Shown here piece by piece: positions 9,276 to 19,675 of a stretch of DNA of 64,000 nt. The DNA is from Candidatus Sulfotelmatobacter sp. Lineage in GTDB: Bacteria > Acidobacteriota > Terriglobia > Terriglobales > Acidobacteriaceae. Positions within the stretch are counted from its first letter, which is position 1. Each line of letters starts with the position of its first letter. The notes below the pieces were generated by a model. That model searched no databases. It had not been told where the DNA came from and worked only from the letters and a program-made list of their open reading frames with translations. The position numbers were made by a program, and so were the translations under genes. The stretch is taken from NCBI GenBank assembly GCA_030041215.1, contig JASHOH010000159.1:1-64000 (forward strand). Reading direction: 5' to 3'.

Positions 9276-9444
9276 AATGTACTCCAGACGACCCCCTTTT
9301 TCTGTTAGACGGGTGTGCGAGCCAAAAAGCATACTCTCAACCTCTATAGACGATTGTCACGAGAAAGTATTTTTTGGGGAAACTTTACACGGTGAAAGGC
9401 TGGCGGTTTGCGGCTCGGTCAAAGTAGAAACAGGTACCAAAAGA

Positions 9445-9473
9445 GAAAACCCCATTGAAAATAAAGGGTTTTC
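9445..9473. other. A/T-rich hairpin upstream of the bactofilin gene
   Basis: GAAAACCC and GGGTTTTC form an 8-bp stem around a 13-base loop. It lies between two divergent genes, so it is not needed as a terminator for either; it could mark a leader structure of the bactofilin transcript. A TACAAT -10-like box follows at about 9501. Confidence 0.3.
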
Positions 9474-9569
9474 CACAGCGCTCATTCTGAGACGGGGGAG
9501 TACAATGCCATTTGGTCATGCAAGTGCGGCGCATGATCCCAATCCCAACAGGAAAGGAAACTGTCATCC

Positions 9570-10109
9570 ATGTGGAAGCCCACTAATCAGCCTCAAACCC
9601 CCACGCGGCCGGGAGAGCCGGAGCGTTCAACAGTATCCGGCCCGAGCGCGCCTGCCATGGCCAGTGAGCCGGTAGCGCCCCGCCCGGTGGCCACGACCAC
9701 CACGGCGGACCAGGCCACGATCGGCAAGTCGCTCGTGATCAAGGGCGAGGTGACTGGCTCGGAGTCGCTTTATATCGACGGAAGGGTGGAAGGCTCGATC
9801 AGCCTGGCAGGGAATCGCGTGACCATCGGCCGCAATGGCGTCGTCGCGGCCAACATCAATGCGCGCGAAATCGTGGTGCTGGGCAAAGTGCGCGGCAATC
9901 TGACCGCCAGCGACCGTGTGGATATCCGCAGCGACGGCTCGCTCACCGGGGATGTTGTGGCGGCGCGCATCTCGATTGAAGATGGCGCCTATTTCAAGGG
10001 CGGCATCGACATCCGCAAAGCCGGCCAGCAGCCCGCGCAGACCAAGCCGAACGGCGAGGACAAGAGCATTCCTGCGTCAGAGCCGGCGGTGGTTGCAGCA
10101 AGGGCGTAG
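9570..10109 (+). CDS. Bactofilin
   Basis: A 179-residue cytoskeletal protein. The first 45 residues are a Pro/Thr/Ser-rich disordered tail. The central 100 residues (about 48-150) are the right-handed beta-helix bactofilin domain, seen as the repeating pattern TIGKSLVIKGEVTGSESLYI, VEGSI, VRGNL, GSLTGDV. A short disordered C-tail follows. Bactofilins polymerise without nucleotide and organise cell-envelope or division machinery. It is upstream of, and convergent with, the MurJ gene. An AGGAAAGG ribosome site precedes the start. Confidence 0.9.
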   Translation: MWKPTNQPQTPTRPGEPERSTVSGPSAPAMASEPVAPRPVATTTTADQATIGKSLVIKGEVTGSESLYIDGRVEGSISLAGNRVTIGRNGVVAANINAREIVVLGKVRGNLTASDRVDIRSDGSLTGDVVAARISIEDGAYFKGGIDIRKAGQQPAQTKPNGEDKSIPASEPAVVAARA

Positions 10110-10177
10110 TTCGGGATTTAAGACAAATGGCGGCGGAGTTCGCAGAGGATGCGAATGGCCGCTGCTTTGTTTTTCGC

Positions 10178-11809
10178 CTATGGCTGTGTTCCCGCGCTCA
10201 GAATCTCCTTGGTCTCGCCTTCGGCGACGCCGGGGTATGCGGTCTTGCGCCTGCGCAGATCATTGGGCAAGGATGAGCGTAACAGCCATAATCCAAGAAG
10301 CGTCGCTGCCGCCCAGGTAACAGTAATCAGCGCCAGTTGTAATACGTCCGCGATCCGGCTGCCATGACCAGAAACGAACGGCGTCGCGCTACGGGCGATC
10401 TCCAGGCTGATACCACCCGCGATGATTGCCGTGAGGACCGATTTTCCTAACTCGTCCCAGCGCAACCCTCGCAGTGAAACCAGCTTTCGGTAGTGCAGGA
10501 GAAAAGCCAGCGCCAACAGATTCGCCCCGATGCCGATATCAGAGGCGTAGGCCAATCCAACAACTCCGCACTTGTGAAACAAGAATGAATAGACCGGCAA
10601 CGAAGCGGCTGTGATGATTGTTACTGCAACCATTGGAGTCAGCGTGTCGCCGGCGGCGTAGAAGGCACGGGCGTAGAGACCTTGCGCTGACCACAGAGCC
10701 AGCGAGAGCGAGAACCAGAAGAAATACACGGCGGTGGTTTGCGTGTCGGAAACCGTGAATCGCCCACGGCGATACACGAGATCAATCAGCGGGACGGCGG
10801 CGGCCATCATCCATCCAGTGGCAAGGAACGAGGCGGCGGCGACACGGTACACGGAGTCGTTTACGGTCGCGGCAAATTCTTGCAGGCGCTTCTCGTTAAA
10901 TAGCCGCGCGAAAAAAGGCAGAGAAGCTTGCCCTGTGGCCTGGCCTAAGACCGCGATCGGCACGCCGAACAGACGCTTGGCGTAATTGAGGCGCGCGATG
11001 TCGCCAATGCCGCTTGAAGCATAGTGGCGCAGAATCCAATCGTCGGCGGTGACCAGCGAAACCCCGAGCATCAATGGAATCGACAGGTGCACCCACTCGC
11101 GGAAAGCCGGGTTTGTAACGTCAAACGAAGGACGATATCCCGTGCCGATACGGGCCGCGCCGATTACGCTGGCTAGGAATGGCCCTACGAAAGATCCTAC
11201 CAGCGCGCCGTAAGCCAGCGACGCTATTCCGAAATGGCGGCCGCCGATGACTCCTCCCAGAATGATCAGCACGTTATAAAGCAGTGGCCCAAAAGCTGGA
11301 TAAAGAAAAAGACGGTGTGAGAGCAGAACCGCCGAGACGACTCCGCCAACATAGAAAAAAATCTGCGCAGGCAGCAGTATGCGTGTGAGATGAACAGTGA
11401 GCGTGACCTGAGCTGGCGAAAAGCCGTGAAACATCCAGCGCACGAATTGCGGCGTGATGATTTCGCCGATGATGGTGCCCACAATCATCACCGCCGACAT
11501 AACCGTAATCACGACCGAGAAGGTTTTTTCCGCGTCGGCATCGCGCTTTTCGGCGAGAAACCGCGTGTAGATCGAAATGAAGGTGATGGAAGCCGCGCCT
11601 CCGGCAACGATGTAATTCAGCCAGTCCGGGAGGGTGAAGGCGGCGACGTAGGCATCGACCTGCTGCCCGGCGCCGAATGCATAGGCGATATACGCCTCGC
11701 GGACATAGCCAATAATGCGCGAGAGCATCACGGTTCCCATGAGCAGCAACGTGGCTGAGAAAGCCGTGTGCTGATGCGAGGGCCGGAAGAAGCGCAGAAG
11801 TTTGCTCAT
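10178..11809 (-). CDS. murJ: MurJ/MviN-type lipid II flippase
   Basis: A 543-residue polytopic membrane protein with about 14 hydrophobic helices. The N-terminal motif MLSRIIGYVREAYIAYAFGA matches the MurJ/MviN signature, and the internal FAxxFxAGDTxTP-like stretch is seen as YARAFYAAGDTLTPM. MurJ moves lipid II across the inner membrane for peptidoglycan synthesis. I use the ATG at 11809; the frame stays open to a TTG at 11863. Some acidobacterial homologues may act on other polyprenyl-linked sugars, so the exact substrate is inferred. Confidence 0.85.
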   Translation of the reverse strand: MSKLLRFFRPSHQHTAFSATLLLMGTVMLSRIIGYVREAYIAYAFGAGQQVDAYVAAFTLPDWLNYIVAGGAASITFISIYTRFLAEKRDADAEKTFSVVITVMSAVMIVGTIIGEIITPQFVRWMFHGFSPAQVTLTVHLTRILLPAQIFFYVGGVVSAVLLSHRLFLYPAFGPLLYNVLIILGGVIGGRHFGIASLAYGALVGSFVGPFLASVIGAARIGTGYRPSFDVTNPAFREWVHLSIPLMLGVSLVTADDWILRHYASSGIGDIARLNYAKRLFGVPIAVLGQATGQASLPFFARLFNEKRLQEFAATVNDSVYRVAAASFLATGWMMAAAVPLIDLVYRRGRFTVSDTQTTAVYFFWFSLSLALWSAQGLYARAFYAAGDTLTPMVAVTIITAASLPVYSFLFHKCGVVGLAYASDIGIGANLLALAFLLHYRKLVSLRGLRWDELGKSVLTAIIAGGISLEIARSATPFVSGHGSRIADVLQLALITVTWAAATLLGLWLLRSSLPNDLRRRKTAYPGVAEGETKEILSAGTQP

Positions 11810-11924
11810 GGGCTTTATGCCCGAAGTGCCAGGCTCAAGTAGCAACTGAAAGGATTCCTTCAAAAGCCTAACAGAGGTTCACTCGCGCGCGGAGTTCATT
11901 GCATAAATCGGACCGAGTGTTCCT

Positions 11925-14159
11925 CTATTGATACTGTTGTCGCTGCCGCCGGCGCTCACGCCAGCGCCTGATCTTGCGCACGGCCGAACGCACTTTGTAA
12001 TACTCATTGATCGGCCGGTCGTCGCTCAGAGCGGGAGTGGATGGCGAGGCCGCAATTAGCTGGTCGATGGACATCTCGTTATCCAGCACTACCTCGAATT
12101 GTTTTGCGGCCGTTGCGTTCGGCCCCCATTCGAGCAAGTCGGCGACCGCAGGGGCCGGCAATCGCTTCGCCAACCCAGCTGCATCTCGATCCGGTATGGG
12201 AAGGTCGCTGGCCAGGAAATGGTATCCCCAGCCCTCAACTGAACCGAATACCCGGACATGGGGAAACGATTGCCGCAGAGCGAGCGCTACCGCGGCCACT
12301 TCTTCACGGTCGCCGCCACCGGGCAGCCATTGTTGCAGAATGCCTCCGGGACGAAGCCGCTGCCGCAAGACATAATAAAGGTCTCGGGAGTAGAGCAGGC
12401 TGGAGCCGGCCGCCTCCACAGGCGGCGGTGGGTCGATTGTGATGACATCGTATTGCTGCGAGGTGCGCTCTAGATAGCGACGGCCATCGTCGATGACCAC
12501 GTGAGACAGCGGCGAGTTCAGAATCTCGGCGGCATCGCTGTGATAAAAGCCGAACAGCTTTGGCACGCTGGGTACCAGTTCCACCACGGTGATCGGAATT
12601 CCCCATGAATGCAGCGAGCGAAAGGTTGTTCCCATTCCAAAACAGATGGCGAGAGCGTTTTCCGGTCGGCGGTCGAGAAACGCCAGCGGCAAATGTGCCA
12701 TCATTTTCGTAATCGGCGTCAGCGAAGTCATGCCGTATCCATTTACCAACAACTTTCGATCCATCCCTGTTCCCGTGGCAATTACGGTGGCCGTGGAATC
12801 CCGCAGAACCATTCCCTTGTTGCGGTAGAGACCCTCATAGTCTTTGCTCGGCAAGACGATAAGTGCCGCCAGGGGGACTAACAAGAATGCAGTGGCGCGT
12901 GCCACAAAACCTGCCTGCGATCCAGACAGAAATGCGGAAGGGACGGCAACCACGAACCACGGTACCGCGAGCAACAGCAATGCCCAGCGCTCGCTGATCC
13001 AGGGCAGGAAAAGAAAGCCTGCCACCAGTGGACCAAGAATGCATCCCACCACATTGACCGCGTATGCCTTTCCCGCCCGTGCCGGATCGCCCTTGGCCCA
13101 GCGGTCAACCAGCATGGGGGTCAGAAAACCGACCAAACCGGTAAGAGGCGCAATCCCAATGACTATCCGCATGCCGCTCCACAGACGAGCAGCTGGGTTT
13201 GCGGTAAAGAGTGGAAACAGCGCAGCCAGCGCCAACATCGTCCAAAGCAGCGGACTTTCCCGGTCGTCACGCGCACTCCAGCGGCGATAAATGCCCGAGC
13301 CGATAAAGGTTGCCGACAGGTACGTGGCCAGGATGCCCGCAAAAGCGTACACCACGGTTCCCAAGTAAGGCGTGAACTGGCGGATCCAGACCACTTCCAT
13401 GCCCATGCTCGTCAGGCCGGCGGCAAAGAGCAGTAACAGCGGAGAGGTTCCTATGTTAGCGGTTGCGGCTTGCGGTTCGGCGCTCGGCGAAGTATTCGCC
13501 ATCTCGGTTTCGTACGAACTCCGCGACATGAGCGTGGCCATAATTGCGATGGCAATGTTGCAGGCCACGCCGACTCTCAATGCCTTGTGAAATCCCAGTA
13601 GCTCGATCAGCAGCAGGGGCAATGCTGTTCCCATCACGGCGCCCCCTACGTTTGCCATGTAAAGGAAACTGAAGGAGCGAGACGTTTTTTTCGGAGCGTC
13701 TTTGAAGGTACGCCCAATGGCTAGCATGGCCACGGGAATCGTGGCTCCCATCAATGCGCACCAGGGGATTATGGTTAGCGCAACCCAGATCCCGGAAAGA
13801 AGGTAGTACTCGACGGAGGAAGTTGATCCGAGGTGCTGGTAGAGGTTGTGTCCGAGCTGTAGCTCGGCGGGAACGAGGAAACCTGAAGCACCGATCAGTA
13901 ACTCAGTTGCGGCATAGAGGCGAAGCGCCGGGAAATGTATTTTTTCTGCATGACGGCGAATCCATACCCCGCCACCCCAGGAGCCGAAACCCAGTCCGGC
14001 CATGAACACCGACAGTACGATCGAAACCATGGCGGTGGTTACCCCAAACTGCGCCATGGACAATCGCAACCAGACCAGTTCATAGAGAATCGAGCAGAAC
14101 CCGGAAAGAAAGAAGAAGATGAAGAACCAAGCCATGGAAAACGTTCTTGCTTTTTTCAT
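11925..14159 (-). CDS. Membrane protein with fused aminopropyltransferase-like domain
   Basis: A 744-residue protein. Residues 1-450 hold about 12 membrane helices in an MFS-like pattern that begins FFLSGFCSILYELVWLR, a hallmark of fused spermidine synthase-like membrane proteins. Residues about 480-690 are a Rossmann methyltransferase/spermidine synthase fold: ALAICFGMGTTFRS, VVELVPSVPKLF, VIDDGRRYLERT and DVITIDPPPPVE. The C-terminus is Arg-rich. I chose the ATG at 14159 because the 60 residues before it are not membrane-like. These fusions are common in Acidobacteriota; polyamine activity is not established for them. Confidence 0.75.
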   Translation of the reverse strand: MKKARTFSMAWFFIFFFLSGFCSILYELVWLRLSMAQFGVTTAMVSIVLSVFMAGLGFGSWGGGVWIRRHAEKIHFPALRLYAATELLIGASGFLVPAELQLGHNLYQHLGSTSSVEYYLLSGIWVALTIIPWCALMGATIPVAMLAIGRTFKDAPKKTSRSFSFLYMANVGGAVMGTALPLLLIELLGFHKALRVGVACNIAIAIMATLMSRSSYETEMANTSPSAEPQAATANIGTSPLLLLFAAGLTSMGMEVVWIRQFTPYLGTVVYAFAGILATYLSATFIGSGIYRRWSARDDRESPLLWTMLALAALFPLFTANPAARLWSGMRIVIGIAPLTGLVGFLTPMLVDRWAKGDPARAGKAYAVNVVGCILGPLVAGFLFLPWISERWALLLLAVPWFVVAVPSAFLSGSQAGFVARATAFLLVPLAALIVLPSKDYEGLYRNKGMVLRDSTATVIATGTGMDRKLLVNGYGMTSLTPITKMMAHLPLAFLDRRPENALAICFGMGTTFRSLHSWGIPITVVELVPSVPKLFGFYHSDAAEILNSPLSHVVIDDGRRYLERTSQQYDVITIDPPPPVEAAGSSLLYSRDLYYVLRQRLRPGGILQQWLPGGGDREEVAAVALALRQSFPHVRVFGSVEGWGYHFLASDLPIPDRDAAGLAKRLPAPAVADLLEWGPNATAAKQFEVVLDNEMSIDQLIAASPSTPALSDDRPINEYYKVRSAVRKIRRWRERRRQRQQYQ

Positions 14160-14382
14160 TGAGCCGGCACTGGGCAGCTTAGAAATCTGAACACAACCCT
14201 CCTGATCGCGCAAAGTGAGTTGGTGTAAACGATCTTGCGCTCTGATCAATTGCAGAGAAAAGTTGCCAGGTGATGTGCGATTAATTTGCATTTTATACCC
14301 GATGCATCGCGGCACCGTGAAGAAGTTGAATTGGGCCACAGACTTCCTTGCCGTGGGCCACGATTGATCTCATACTCGATTT

Positions 14383-17040
14383 ATGCGTGAGCTGGGTGCA
14401 AGCTTGACCTGCGTGCTCTGGTTCGTGTTGGGTTGTTGGGGGGTGAGTTCGGTCGCCCAGATCATCCCTGCGCAACGCGCACCCGTCAGCCGGGCAAATC
14501 CAACGAACCCGCCTGTTACTCAGAAAGTTACAGTTGCCGTAACGGACGAAAATGGCGTTGCCGTCCCGTCCGCGCGCGTGGAGTTGCAGCCACCGCCACC
14601 CGCGCTCGCATTGCGCTGCGAAACTGACTTTGCCGGCCGGTGTGAGTTCAATAATCTGCCTTCCGGCACGTACGAAGTTCGCACCGAGAAAACCGGCTTC
14701 TATGCCATGGTGCAATCCGGCGTGCAAATCAGCGGGGCGAATGTTGACCTAATTCTTTCTCACCAGCAGGAAGCGCATGAGGTCGTGAATGTTACCGAGT
14801 CAGCGCCGGCAATCGACCCGGGACAGATCGCCACCAAAGAAGAACTCAGCAGCACCGAGATTATCGACATTCCTTACCCTGGGTTCCACGATTATCGCAA
14901 CGCACTCATTTTCGTTCCCGGGGTCACGCCTGATGGGTTCGGCCTATTGCACGTGTCCGGCGCCGAAACCTATCAGACACTCGTTATTCTCGATGGATTC
15001 AATGTGACCCAGCCCACCAACGGCCAGTTAGCGGTAAGAACCAGCGTCGATTCTTTTCGCTCGATACAGATCACTCCCAGCAGAGAGCCGGCCGAATACG
15101 GAAAAGGTTCCGGCGGGGTGCTGGCATTGAACACGCGCATGGGAGATGATCATTTTCATTTTAATGCCATGGACTTCATCCCCGGCCTCCAGACAATCAA
15201 AGGGATTTCCCTCGGTCAGGCCACGCCAATTTTCACCGTGTCGGGACCAATCCGCAAAGGCAAGACATGGTTCATCGATGCTTTGAATGGCGAATACGAC
15301 AACAATATTTATGTGAACCTGCCTTCCAATGCCGATACCGACCACATCTGGCGCATCGATAATCTCGCCAAATTGCAAACCAATCTGACGGCGCGGCACA
15401 TTCTGACACTGAGTTTTCTTTCCAACTATTATCACGATCAATACGACGGATTGTCTCTTCTTCAGCCACAGCCAACGACTCCCACTGATGCCGAAACCGC
15501 TTATATCGGCTCGTTCAAGGACCAATATTATTTTCGCCGCGGAGCGTTGCTGGAAACTGGCTTCGGTGTGGCGCAATACACCGTGGATCTGACTCCACAG
15601 GGGAATGCTCCCTATATCGTGCTTCCGCCAGGACCGACAGGCAATCAAGCCGCGGCGGGCAACTACTATCTGCACGAGGACACTCTGGCGCGCAGAGTGC
15701 AGGGAATAGCAAATCTGTTTTTGCCTCCGCAACAGTGGCATGGACGCCACGACATCAAAGTCGGAGTCGATCTCGACCGCCTGAACTACAACGCGCAGTT
15801 CTTGCGGCAGCCGATTTCATTTTTGCAGGTCGGCCAGCCTCCGCCGGCACAGGCGCCACAGCCGTGCCCAACTGACTCAAACGGCGTTCCCATCGTGCCC
15901 TCAACCACCTGTGCCCGCTACTCGGTCTTCTCCGGAGGCACATACAACACAATTTTCAACACGGAAGCCAGCGCCTACGTCGAAGACCGCTGGCAGATCA
16001 CGAATCGATGGCTCATCGAACCCGGGCTGCGTTTCGATGAAGACCAAATCGTGCGCGCGCCATTGATCGCTCCCCGTTTGGCCGGAACCTATGTTCTCGA
16101 CGAGGAAGGGAATACCAAGCTCTCGGCAGGCATCGGCATTATTTACGATGGAACGGCTCTGGGATTGATCCATCAACCATTCGAAGGCCTGCGCACCGAT
16201 TACTTTTTCGACACAAATGGATGCCCGCAGGAGCCGAACGGGACGAGTGTGCCGTGCAGTCCGCCGCCGGCAGCGGAGCCGGCACCGATATCTGTTCCCA
16301 CAACATTCTTTGTCAACCGAAACACGCTTTCCGCTCCGCGCTACGTGAACTGGAGTGTGGGGTTGGAAAGGAAGCTCCCCTACGCAATTTTTCTGAAGCT
16401 CGAGTTCCTTGAAAAGCGTGGCTCCCGTGGCTTTGCCTACAACACAGTGAATGGAGCAGTGGATGGAAACTTCGTTCTTCAAAATCTCCGCGACGATCGT
16501 TACGACTCGTTCGAAATCAGCTTGCGGCACCGTTTTCGCCAGTATTACGAAATCTTCGGCGCATATACGTGGTCAAGAGCATATACGAATCAAGTCTTCG
16601 ATTTTAGTCTCGACATTCCGCTCTTAAGCCCGCAACTACCAGGACCGTATCCATGGGACACTCCCAACCGCTTTGTTGGCTACGGCATTCTGCCCGTGCC
16701 CACAGTGCCGATCATTCACAAATTTGATGTGGTTTACTCAGCAGAAGCTCGCACAGGTCTGCCTTTCCTTGCGACCACAAATCAGGGAGAGATTTCGCCC
16801 GGCCACCCTCCCGGCAGCTTCCGGCTTCCGACGTATTACACGGTTAACCTGCAATTCGAGAAACGCTTCCGTCTTCTCGGCCGTTATTGGGCGCTGCGCG
16901 GCGGCTTCGACAACGTTACCAATCATGCCAATGCAGCTCTGGCAAATGGCGTTATCGATCCATCCCATCCCCTGCCAACTTTCATCGACCAGAACGGGCG
17001 AGCGTTTACAGGAAGGATTCGATACTTGGGCAAGCAATGA
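14383..17040 (+). CDS. Oar-like TonB-dependent outer-membrane receptor
   Basis: An 885-residue outer-membrane protein. A signal peptide (1-26, ending SSVAQ) is followed by a carboxypeptidase-regulatory-like beta-sandwich (about 45-130: VTVAVTDENGVAVPSARVEL, LPSGTYEVRTEKTGF). A plug-like domain with PGVTPDGFGLLHVSGA and ILDGFNV follows at about 175-290, then a large beta-barrel. There is no obvious TonB box. This architecture is highly expanded in Acidobacteriota and probably takes up oligosaccharides or peptides; ligand unknown. The gene is divergent from the membrane aminopropyltransferase-like gene, with 223 bases between starts, and convergent with the quinone oxidoreductase gene. Confidence 0.85.
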   Translation: MRELGASLTCVLWFVLGCWGVSSVAQIIPAQRAPVSRANPTNPPVTQKVTVAVTDENGVAVPSARVELQPPPPALALRCETDFAGRCEFNNLPSGTYEVRTEKTGFYAMVQSGVQISGANVDLILSHQQEAHEVVNVTESAPAIDPGQIATKEELSSTEIIDIPYPGFHDYRNALIFVPGVTPDGFGLLHVSGAETYQTLVILDGFNVTQPTNGQLAVRTSVDSFRSIQITPSREPAEYGKGSGGVLALNTRMGDDHFHFNAMDFIPGLQTIKGISLGQATPIFTVSGPIRKGKTWFIDALNGEYDNNIYVNLPSNADTDHIWRIDNLAKLQTNLTARHILTLSFLSNYYHDQYDGLSLLQPQPTTPTDAETAYIGSFKDQYYFRRGALLETGFGVAQYTVDLTPQGNAPYIVLPPGPTGNQAAAGNYYLHEDTLARRVQGIANLFLPPQQWHGRHDIKVGVDLDRLNYNAQFLRQPISFLQVGQPPPAQAPQPCPTDSNGVPIVPSTTCARYSVFSGGTYNTIFNTEASAYVEDRWQITNRWLIEPGLRFDEDQIVRAPLIAPRLAGTYVLDEEGNTKLSAGIGIIYDGTALGLIHQPFEGLRTDYFFDTNGCPQEPNGTSVPCSPPPAAEPAPISVPTTFFVNRNTLSAPRYVNWSVGLERKLPYAIFLKLEFLEKRGSRGFAYNTVNGAVDGNFVLQNLRDDRYDSFEISLRHRFRQYYEIFGAYTWSRAYTNQVFDFSLDIPLLSPQLPGPYPWDTPNRFVGYGILPVPTVPIIHKFDVVYSAEARTGLPFLATTNQGEISPGHPPGSFRLPTYYTVNLQFEKRFRLLGRYWALRGGFDNVTNHANAALANGVIDPSHPLPTFIDQNGRAFTGRIRYLGKQ

Positions 17041-17053
17041 TGGTAAATCAGCG

Positions 17054-18052
17054 TCAGATTTTCAGGACGATCTTTCCGAAATTCCTGCCTTCCTGTAGCA
17101 GTTTGTAAGCCTCTGCTGCACGCTCAAGCGGGAAGACCTCACCTATAACCGGAGCCAGCTTACCCTGCTCAATCCACTCCGAAAGCTGCCGCCAGGCCGG
17201 TTCCATGATGTCGCGTTTCTGCGAGAGATAAGTCAGCCACAATCCCTGTGCCATAGCTGACTTTGCGTATAGCGCGCGTATGTCAAGCTGTGGTTGTTTG
17301 CCGGTCGCCGTGCCGTACTGAATCACGCGCCCGAAGTCGCGCAGGCAACGCAGGCTCTTGGCCGTATGATCGCCGCCTAACATTTCGAAGACCGCGTCCA
17401 CGCCTTCGCCATGGGTGAGGTCTTTAATGGCTTGCTCATAATCTTGCTGCTTGTAATTGATTCCGTGCTGAAGACCAAGCTTTCGCACGCGGCCAAGCTT
17501 TTCATCGGACGATGATGTCCCGTACATTTCAATGCCGAGAATATGTCCGATTTCAACTGCGGCAGTTCCGACACCGCCAGCGACGGCGTGGATGAGGACG
17601 CGGTGTTTAGGCCCCCGGGCTTCGCCCGGCTGGACAGGCGAGGGCGGTTGTCCCCACATGGCCGAAGGAATCATTCCTGCCTGCCAATAGGCGAGATAAG
17701 CGGTGAAATAATTCACGGGAAACGCGGCCGCTTGTTCGTCGTTCCAGGAATCGGAGACCGGCCACAGCAAGTGCGGGTGGGCTGGGACTTTCTCGGCGAA
17801 GGCCCCCCACTGGATGTAGCCCATCACTCGCCGTCCAGTGCTTTCTTCGATACCGGAGAATTCGCGGCCGGCAGTCAACGGTGGCGAAGGGGTTCCCGGA
17901 TAACCGCCGAGAGTCGTCATCACGTCGGCGAAGTTCAATCCGCCGGCCTTGACCCGCACCAGGGTTTGTCCTTGCGCCGGTGTTGGTTCGGGAATTTCTC
18001 TTATTGCAAGCGCTTCCGGTCCGGAAAGGCGGGTAATTACCAGGGCTTTCAT
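17054..18052 (-). CDS. Zinc-independent quinone oxidoreductase-like MDR protein
   Basis: A 332-residue medium-chain dehydrogenase/reductase. The N-terminal GroES-like part contains VRVKAGGLNFADVM and lacks the zinc ligands of alcohol dehydrogenases. The NADPH-binding Rossmann part has LIHAVAGGVGTAAVEIG at about residues 153-169. The family reduces quinones, enones or similar carbonyls with NADPH. Residues about 130-148 (SAMWGQPPSPVQPGEARGP) sit at a point where relatives run straight from the helix into the Rossmann strand; their DNA is a palindromic repeat word shared with the ispE insertion. Confidence 0.85.
   Translation of the reverse strand: MKALVITRLSGPEALAIREIPEPTPAQGQTLVRVKAGGLNFADVMTTLGGYPGTPSPPLTAGREFSGIEESTGRRVMGYIQWGAFAEKVPAHPHLLWPVSDSWNDEQAAAFPVNYFTAYLAYWQAGMIPSAMWGQPPSPVQPGEARGPKHRVLIHAVAGGVGTAAVEIGHILGIEMYGTSSSDEKLGRVRKLGLQHGINYKQQDYEQAIKDLTHGEGVDAVFEMLGGDHTAKSLRCLRDFGRVIQYGTATGKQPQLDIRALYAKSAMAQGLWLTYLSQKRDIMEPAWRQLSEWIEQGKLAPVIGEVFPLERAAEAYKLLQEGRNFGKIVLKI
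17611..17660. repeat. Palindromic repeat word inside the quinone oxidoreductase gene
   Basis: The words CCGGGCTTCGCCCGGC, then TGGACAG, and a second arm TGTCCCCAC lie in frame in this gene. The same order of words recurs in the in-frame insertion of ispE at 25273-25350. It contains two nested hairpins. Confidence 0.7.
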
Positions 18053-18425
18053 GAGCAGAGTCTAGCAGGAGACGAGGAAATTGCTTTGACCATCTCAATT
18101 ATCCTTGGCGATTTCGTATGTCTGCTTTTGCATCTGGTGGATCGAGGAGGCGAATTTCCAAGCCTTTTTGTCATCCTCGCCTGGAAAGTCTCATCTCCCA
18201 GTGATCGCCGCAGTTTGTTCTCCATCTGTTGGCTGGCGGGTATATACTCTGGGCGGTAGCTTACTGTAGTTTCTCCCGGCTACGCCTCTACCGGCCGGGA
18301 CGGGGCGATATTCATTCCCCTAATCCGCGCCCCGCATAAGCAATGCCACTTCCCGTCCGGGGGCGGCGAGGAAGCGGCACCGGTGCATCGCGTCGATGGC
18401 GATGCTGCACCGGGGGAGGTTTATT
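18053..18425. other. Non-coding region between divergent genes
   Basis: No gene found. A TATACT -10-like hexamer lies at 18243-18248 without a convincing -35 partner, and CCCGG..CCGGG can form a short hairpin at about 18275-18300. This is the leader region of the PIN-TRAM gene. Confidence 0.35.
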
Positions 18426-19523
18426 GTGAACTTAGTACTTGTACGTCTTCTTTTTGTGCTAGTTGTTGCGCTCACCTGTTACCTAATTGCCCCGTTCGGA
18501 CGCTCGCAAAAAGTGGATGCAGGCATTGGTGCGCTACTGGGCGCAATCATTGTCCTGTTCGAGTGGAAGCTGCGCACCGTCAGCCTGAAGCGGCTGATCG
18601 GCGCGGCTATTGGCAGCATCCTTGGCATCTGCGGTGCCTACCTGTTCGCGCTGGTTATTCGCAGCAGCGTACCCCCCGGCGGTACACAGAGCTTTCTCCA
18701 GATCCTGGTTATGCTCCTGATGGCCTACGTCGGCTTAATTGTCGGGGCCAACAAAGGCGACCTGCTCAATCTTGCGGCCCTGGGCGGAATCTTTGGCGGT
18801 GAGAAGCAGGGGAAGAAAAGCTACAAGATTCTCGACACCAGCGTCATTATCGACGGCCGTATTGCCGACATTGCGGAAACCGGCTTCCTCGATGGCATCA
18901 TCGTCACTCCTCAATTCGTACTGCGCGAACTTCAGCTCGTAGCCGACTCCGCGGATTCGCTGAAGCGCAACCGGGGGCGCCGCGGGCTCGACGTGTTACA
19001 GCGGCTGCAAAAGATGGCCACGTTGCAGATTCAGATTGTGGAAGATGATTTTCCAGCGATTCGCGAGGTCGATCTCAAGCTGATCGAATTGGCCAAGCTT
19101 TACGAGGGGAAAATCATTACCAACGATTTCAACCTGAACAAGGTCGCCCAGTTGCAGGGCGTGGAAGTGCTGAACATCAACGAGCTGGCGAACTCGCTTA
19201 AGCCCATCGTTCTGCCGGGCGAGATCATGAAGGTCTTCATCCTGAAAGAAGGCAAGGAATACAACCAGGGCGTCGCCTACCTCGATGACGGCACCATGGT
19301 GGTCGTCGATAATGCGCGCAAGATGATCGGCAAGACCATCGACGTTTCAGTTACCTCCGTCCTTCAGACTACAGCCGGAAAGATGATCTTTGGCAAGTGG
19401 GATGAGCGGGCATTTACGAGGACGACCGTACCCGGTCCCTCCACAACGTCCGCGGTTACGGGGGCACCAGTGACGGGGCCAGTGGTGCCTAACACGCTGG
19501 TCGAGACTAAGCCGCAGCCCTAG
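18426..19523 (+). CDS. PIN/TRAM-domain integral membrane protein (YacL-like)
   Basis: A 365-residue protein. I choose the GTG at 18426 because GGGGGAGG lies 7 bases upstream and the protein then begins directly with the first membrane helix ([18 protein letters not shown]); the frame is open 10 codons further. Four membrane helices occupy residues 1-115. A PIN nuclease-like domain follows ([15 protein letters not shown] with conserved Asp, to about 260), then a TRAM RNA-binding domain and a Thr/Pro-rich tail. The family resembles Bacillus YacL; possible RNase or RNA-binding role at the membrane. It precedes ispD and ispF, the same neighbourhood as in Gram-positive bacteria. Confidence 0.85.
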   Translation: MNLVLVRLLFVLVVALTCYLIAPFGRSQKVDAGIGALLGAIIVLFEWKLRTVSLKRLIGAAIGSILGICGAYLFALVIRSSVPPGGTQSFLQILVMLLMAYVGLIVGANKGDLLNLAALGGIFGGEKQGKKSYKILDTSVIIDGRIADIAETGFLDGIIVTPQFVLRELQLVADSADSLKRNRGRRGLDVLQRLQKMATLQIQIVEDDFPAIREVDLKLIELAKLYEGKIITNDFNLNKVAQLQGVEVLNINELANSLKPIVLPGEIMKVFILKEGKEYNQGVAYLDDGTMVVVDNARKMIGKTIDVSVTSVLQTTAGKMIFGKWDERAFTRTTVPGPSTTSAVTGAPVTGPVVPNTLVETKPQP

Positions 19524-19675
19524 CAAAGGCCAACTCACTGACCCGCAGAAAACGGAGCACGCCGGGAATCTTGGCCCTTGGTGGTATTTTTCTCGGCGAT
19601 CTCGGCTTCCCCAATCGCGAAGATTGTCCTGCGATTTGAAAGTCCTGCGCGGCACTCGTATACTTACACCCCGCT